A stretch of DNA of 64,000 bases from the NCBI GenBank assembly GCA_021234155.1, contig JAJEKV010000020.1, positions 508,938 to 572,937 of the forward strand, in the 5' to 3' direction. The position numbers and the translations under genes are program-made. Positions 58,747 to 64,000 of this stretch are shown here, one piece after another; positions within the stretch are counted from its first letter, which is position 1; every line of letters begins with the position of its first letter. This DNA comes from Isoetes taiwanensis (taxonomy: Eukaryota > Streptophyta > Lycopodiopsida > Isoetales > Isoetaceae). Under the pieces are notes generated by a model, which was not told where the DNA came from, did not search any database, and worked only from the letters and a program-made list of their open reading frames with translations.

Positions 58747-61193
58747 CTAATGTTTTCCACTTACTTTTAGGGAACCACCCTTCTTTCGGCTCTTAGGGGA
58801 TGTGTCTACCTCATCCAACAAGTTGATCACCTTCTTCCAATAATCTATCAATGCACGATTAGTCTCATCTGAATTAGTTTGCCAATGCTTGATGTAGTCA
58901 TTGATGTCATCCTTAGTCAATCCCAATTGCTTGACTTCTTCAGTTGGTTTTAGAGCTTTTGGTTGACCAGGGAGGTATCATAGGCTTGCCATTTGCATCC
59001 ACTGTACCAAATTTCTGCCCCACCTCTCCACTTATCCTCACGAAGGTCTCATTTTCCATTGCATGATTGGAATCCCTTCTCTTAACCAAAAAGTGAATTG
59101 AAGGGTCTAGAATGACCTTCCATGTAGAGCATAACCATCCACAAAACTCTTCCAATCAGGGCACTTCTTCTATGAGAGATCCTATAGGAGATGGATTTGT
59201 ACATCCATGAAATATTTCCAATAGCACAGGAAAGTTGGTAGCTGTCTGCTTTGTCTCAATACATGACTATATTTTTCCAAACAATGCGTCCACATCCTCA
59301 TGAGTATGTTAGGGCATTAGGAACCCCAAATTGACTCTTTCCAAAATACCCACAGGTATTAAGTAGGATAGAAAAGAAAACATCCACTGTTCTTATTTTG
59401 ACCCGGCACAATTATCTAGTTGCAAGAGGAGCTTTACGGGCAGGATCTCGAGGTTTAGCACGAGATGTTGAAGCTCAACATGTTCATTAGGTCCATTCCT
59501 CCTAAACCTTGCCTTGCTAAACTTTTCAATACTATTAGGGGTTCCATCCAACAATGCACTATGTAGTGCACGGCTAGGCTGTAGGATCACGGAGGTGACC
59601 ATTGTAACCCTTCTCCACGGTTTCTTAAACACCTCATGATACTCCCAATGTGAAAATCTGGACCATCACTCCACAACTCTAAAGCTGAGAAAATGGCTAT
59701 AGTAGGTGCAGAGGACGCATAATATTGCCCCCCATTGAAATCTGCAAAGGGGTATGATCTTCCACATGACTTAGGAATGTACTTGAATTGTGGAAGACAA
59801 GTCTTACATTGGTCCATTTTATCATATATAATACATAGATAGTTATTAGGTTCCATTGCGGATAAGGTCCTCCACATCCAATAAGTTGATCTACATGATA
59901 GTTGATGCGTACATATGGTCCTTCATATGTTCCCTTATCTTTGCCCTTAGACTTGGTTGCCCGGTCTTATCTAGTGTCTCCTTCAGCTTAGCACATAAAT
60001 TGCACTTGGCAAAGTTGTTTGAAGTTGCTATGGTCACATGCTTGAAATGCTTATTCCATAGCCTACTAAAAGCGGGATGGGATATAGAGGCCACTCCAAG
60101 TTCAAAGCAATGCATTTATTTCCTCTAATATGCTCTTAAGGGTACAATGGGATGGCAATCTCTTTTCAACAATAACTCTACCACTGTTCATCCTTCTTAC
60201 TCTTATGTGGCATGTTTTACGCATTGAAATCCACATATCTTTCAAATATTTCCTTCGGCTATAGTTCTTGAGGTAGGCCTTACCGGGCCGGTGTTCCCCA
60301 TGCAATGCAATTTTACTACCATTTTCATGTCTCTTTTTTGCGGTTGTGCCAAGAAGAGGTTGGAATTCCATGTATAGCCATCCATGCTTTTGAACATATC
60401 CACTTTCCATTCAATGGGAATCTTTTCTTCTTTGATCTTTCATCACAATTGCATAGCCAAATATGGTGTACATGAAATTCCTCCCGCTATCACACTTATG
60501 TTTCGATATGTAGCTCTTGCTACCACCATCTCCTCTATTGTGAACATTCTAATACAAGAGGCCCAACAACATTCACTTCCTCTAACTTTTTGCATCGGGG
60601 CTTCGGGAGAACAATCATAATCGACTTGCATCTTTTGGTGGGATAATGTTTGAAAGTTGGAAGTGGCCTCTTGCTACCTTGTGAACATTATTAACAATGG
60701 TTCTACATCTATAGGAAACATGTAGTTCCCCTCGGTTTAATCTTTGTCCCTAGGCCATGCAACAATAGTTGGAACCTCTAGTTGCTTCACACAAGCAAGG
60801 CATTCTTGTTTGCTTTGAACCCTTTTTCCTTCCAATTGTCATATAATTTTGAGATTGCCACACCTAACCTGTCCTCCCTAATCTTTCATCATTCATTGCA
60901 TTGATAGGATCTGCTAGAACAATAATCCCTTCTTCTCTTTTGCCTCTCTGTTGCATTGCATGCATGCGGGATCTTGACCTTTTTTTTTTCAATGGACCCA
61001 TATAAAGTACAATTTCCTTTCACGTATCATCCTTTTCATTTCCTTTGGCATCATCCTTTCCTTTGGCATCATCCTTTTCATTTACGGTCTTTTCCTTTCC
61101 TTTGCCATCATCTTTGTCATCTTCATTGGTTGGGGATTTTCCTTGCCTTGATCGAGCATCATTGGGGGGCCTTGGGGGTTTAGCATTTTGCAT
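58747..61193 (-). pseudogene. DUF7869-like protein gene, broken
   Basis: Family function is unknown; I name it from recalled family wording. From a Met at 61193 the frame reads MQNAKPPRPPNDARSRQGKS and a Lys/Asp/Gly-rich tract, then a stop. Later pieces in order: ECCWASCIRMFTIEEMVVAR; GWLYMEFQPLLGTTAKKRHE; FSRLWNKHFKHVTI with CNLCAKLKETL; NNYLCIIYDKMDQCKT; FADFNGGQYY; LLLQLDNCAGSK; HTHEDVDALFGKI; CTNPSPIGSLIEEVP; then WCLC-type STWKVILDPSIHFLVKRR and a C-terminal YIKHWQTNSDETNRALIDYW ending at the stop at 58747. The acidic residues in YDKMDQ, LQLDNC and HTHEDVD fall where an RNase-H-like D-D-D/E nuclease would have its catalytic set, so a transposase or domesticated relative is an attractive reading. 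At least six frame changes or stops break it. Confidence 0.7.
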
Positions 61194-61279
61194 GCCATTG
61201 ACCTAAAATGCATAAAAACATATAGTAAGTTAGCATATCAAATAACATCTCCCTAGCATGAGTTAACCTATAATATATA

Positions 61280-61612
61280 TTAACCTATAATAACCTTAAA
61301 TGTTGTAACCTTAGAAAAACTTTTGAGGTTATTATAGGTTAACAATAGGTTAGAAGTTAATTATAGGTTATTATAGGTTAGAAGTTTTAAGGTAGGTTAT
61401 TATAGGTTAAAAGTTAAGATTAGAAGTACTAAGGTTAAGGTTTAAAGTTTAGGTTAAAAGTACTAAGGTTAAAAGTTTAGGTTAAAAGTATTAAGGTTAA
61501 AAGTTAAGGTTAAATGTTAAGTTTTAGAAGTTCTAAGGTTAAAACTTCTAACCTTAAATAAATATAACCTTTAAACTTCTAAAACTTAAAACTTCTAAAA
61601 CTTAAAACATAA
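61280..61612. repeat. A/T-rich minisatellite, AGGTTAAAAGTT-like units
   Basis: Irregular units of AGGTTAAAAGT, TAGGTTATTA and, near the right end, the reverse pattern AACCTTAAA/AACTTCTAAAACTT, so the array also folds on itself. It lies just upstream of the DUF7869-like gene start. Confidence 0.75.
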
Positions 61613-61837
61613 AAGTGAAGGTTAGGATTGTGGTGCGTGAATGTACAAGAAATGCTCGAGCGCCTATTTTCTTGCATTTTTTGTCTTTTAGCGAATTTTT
61701 CTGTTTGCCCCCCTTTCTTGCACGTTTTTTGAAAAATCTGCCTCTCTAGCATCAATTCAATCAAATTCCTTGCTAGCCTTGTAGAGGCTAGCAATCCGAT
61801 CTTTGCTACATGAATTCACACACAAATTCACCTACAA

Positions 61838-62038
61838 ATGGATGCAAAATTCTTTGTAATCCTCCAAGATAGAGGAAGATTAACTTGTGGCCATTTAAAG
61901 GGATCTGCTTCACATCTTTGGCAATCCTTGGTTGCACAAAATTTGTTCCCAGAGGAAAGCTTCAGTTCAGAATATTCATTTGTGCCTAGCTGTGAAGAAT
62001 TTGAAGTCGAAAATAGGGAACAAAAATCTGAAAAATAA
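61838..62038 (+). other. Unrecognised 66-codon open frame
   Basis: Begins MDAKFFVILQDRGRLTCGHL, continues GSASHLWQSLVAQNLFPEES and ends in an acidic tail. Composition is protein-like. It could be the start of the retroelement ORF remnant that follows, but no domain is recognisable. Confidence 0.3.
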
Positions 62039-62587
62039 CGCTATTTTTCAGTACATTGTGATTGGGTGACCACCCGAGGTGTGATGAAATTATACAATGA
62101 AACATGATTTGGACTTTGAGGATGTATTCTCTGACCATTTAGTGATAGATTTGATTTAATTCCTTTAGCATTCTCCCTTCAATTTCTTCCTTCCTCTTTC
62201 TTGATTTTCTTGAATTTCTCGAATTTCTTCCCTCCCCTTTTTTTAAATCTTCTCACGTGTCTCTTCTGTCATCCCCTGAACCTTTTTCATGGAAAATATA
62301 GACAATTTTAGCCCTAAATTCCTTGCCTTTCTTCACGAATTTGCTCATCTAGGAGACTCTGGCCGATCTTGCTTAACGGTTAAGACTTCTTCAAGAAAAT
62401 AAAAAAGCATGCGCTTTTTGGTGATTTCTCTAACCTTCTCTCGATAAGCGATTATGCATCCTAGAACTCATAAGGTTCGGTGCAGGATAACCTCTCAAAG
62501 GATCACGATCTCTATGGTGCGACTACCATTTTTTTGCCCTCCACTCAAATTCCTCTGCCATATGGGTTCCTAAACCAGCCCGGGGGA

Positions 62588-63194
62588 TGTCTCTGATTGA
62601 TAATGCTTTGGATCTTTTGCTTTCGATGGAGGCCCGTGCTAATGAAGGGAATAAACAAGCTTTATACCGGGGTATTTCTTTAAATCTCCCTTACATTCAT
62701 GCTAAGATGTCAATTCTAAAAGATACAATTTGTTCTAGTCAAAGTTAACAAATGTGGAATTCATCTTGGTAAATTTTTGGAATTTACGCCTAAACCTTCA
62801 AAAGGTATTACGATCAAAGCCATGTAATGGCTTAACTATCCATTCCTTATGATTGAGTGTGAAAACTCGAGCGACAAACTTCCTTCTAAATCGAGATCAT
62901 TTGGCATTTGAAAGCTATCAAATAAGCTTTCTTAAATGGCATCCCAAGTTAGACATCTCTTCATTTGAGTCCTCATGCATAGCTTCCACCACTTTACATG
63001 GGCTAAATCAATATATTGGAATGAAGACTGTTTTAGAATTCTTTTCAACTCCATTGGCACATATATTTCAAGCTGAATATTCCCCGAGAGACCTCCCAGA
63101 GCCTTCATTCAAATTGATACCACCAAACACATGCCAACCTCAATTCCTTTCAGCGATGCTTTTGGACAAAAATCATCCCTATCCTTTGAGATAG
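62588..63194 (+). pseudogene. DUF4283-like retroelement ORF1 remnant
   Basis: A first piece reads MSLIDNALDLLLSMEARANE and QALYRGISLNLPYIHAKMSI before a stop. After a degenerate stretch (LGKFLEF.PKPSKGITIKAM-like), the frame from 62853 gives HLAFESYQISFLKWHPKLDI, SSFESSCIASTTLHGLNQYI and GMKTVLEFFSTPLAHIF. The order 'W.p.fd....' then 'wv.l.gLP..' then 'G..lG' is the DUF4283 pattern found in ORF1 of plant LINEs and related proteins. Several stops interrupt it. Confidence 0.45.
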
Positions 63195-63430
63195 TCAGGT
63201 CTACCTCCTCTTTGTCAAAAATGTGATTCTGAGGCATTTATGGTATGAAAGTTGCAAATCCTCTCCTTCCAAACAAGCGGATGTCACGAGAAAATGCAAT
63301 TCCATTAAAGGAATTAAATGAGGCAACTAAGTTTAATTCTGCTGATACAGTAACAGTTCACAAATTTTGCAAGGGCCAAACTCATTGGAAGATCCGAGTA
63401 AAACCAATGTCTTTACTTGGAAAAGAGTGA

Positions 63431-63877
63431 ATGGATCTCAAAGAAGAATTTATAAGAATAGAATTGAGAAGGAGAAATAGAAGAATTCACGGTATGATGG
63501 TCTCCGATTTGGCATCAAGCGAGAACTTCTATAGGATTGCATGCAAAGCAAAATATTACGCTATCAAAGTCATTCAAAAATATGGGGAATTCAACCACAA
63601 AGGCAAAGCACCTATGGATCAGGCTACAAGATTAACAGTAGATTTGAATTCCACACTAGATAGAATTATTAGGGATGCCAAAAATCTGAATAATTCTAGG
63701 CTGTCAAATCATTTGAATCTCAAACAAGGCAGTAAGGGAGATTCATTAATTAGACAAAGCCATACTTCATCCTGCAGAAATATGACCACTTTGGTTATAA
63801 AAGATAAAGAAATTTCAACTTCACAGAGTCATGCCTGCAGCTTCAAAAGCATGATTCCAACAACAAATCCGGTCTGA
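63431..63877 (+). other. Open frame of 148 codons, unrecognised, possibly the ORF1 continuation
   Basis: Starts MDLKEEFIRIELRRRNRRIH and is basic, Asn/Ser-rich later (RDAKNLNNSRLSNHLNLKQG). It follows a 61-codon open stretch (63245-63430, same strand) and the DUF4283-like remnant. It could be the linker and tail of the same ORF1, but no zinc knuckle is seen. Confidence 0.35.
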
Positions 63878-64000
63878 GACTTGGACAAAAGCTACAACCG
63901 TTGCCAATCCTAAGCAATGCGAAGCGGAAAAACAAGGTTCTGCTACAACCATTTCCAGGTACTTGCAGATATTAATACTAACCATGATTCTAATAAATTA

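Noticed and set aside
61280-61612. Interstitial telomere-like repeat
   Set aside because: Units are AGGTTAAAAGTT-like, not TTTAGGG or TTAGGG.
61838-62038. Independent small gene
   Set aside because: Too little evidence; kept only as an unrecognised open frame.

Overview
The window is nuclear DNA from a land plant with a large, repeat-filled genome. Evidence: a plant-type proteasome beta-5 gene with seven exons and GT-AG introns, plus chromodomain Ty3/gypsy, Ty1/copia, LINE, CACTA and Helitron-type sequences. A non-seed plant such as a fern is my guess from the DUF7869-like gene and the general texture; the sequence does not prove it. No bacterial or organellar gene was seen.

Only one gene looks intact: proteasome subunit beta type-5, + strand, 39357-42129. 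A second conserved multi-exon gene, an RNA-recognition-motif protein with an acidic and coiled-coil tail at about 5.2-6.8 kb, has clean 3' splice sites but carries an in-frame stop and frame shifts. A short zinc-ribbon plus OB-fold-like fragment resembling RPA1/MEIOB proteins lies at 9.7-10.1 kb. A broken gene of the uncharacterised DUF7869-like family fills 58.7-61.2 kb on the minus strand.

The rest is layered transposons. 7.4-8.5 kb: duplicated repeat units, one split by two terminal-inverted-repeat elements. 10.3-13.35 kb: a copia-LTR-like piece, pyrimidine-rich DNA, and an array of seven 26-bp hairpins bracketed by 37-bp direct repeats. 16.35-21 kb: a minus-strand LINE (endonuclease and reverse transcriptase, decayed). 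22.1-24.6 kb: a fold-back element, simple repeats and a Helitron 3' end. 26.0-39.0 kb: a nest, with a LINE fragment (14-bp target-site duplication) holding a CACTA element that holds a gypsy chromovirus. The nest ends about 350 bp upstream of the proteasome start codon. 43.3-48.1 kb: a non-autonomous LTR element with 2-kb LTRs and only about 0.7 kb between them. 48.1-52.9 kb: a copia element truncated at its 5' end. 52.9 kb: a second Helitron-type 3' end. 56.4 kb: a poly(A)-tailed insertion. 62.6-63.9 kb: a DUF4283-like retroelement ORF1 remnant.

Reading frames break repeatedly at C/G-rich spots, and the two copies of the long LTR differ mainly at the same kind of spot by small indels. Part of the apparent decay may therefore be consensus error in the assembly.
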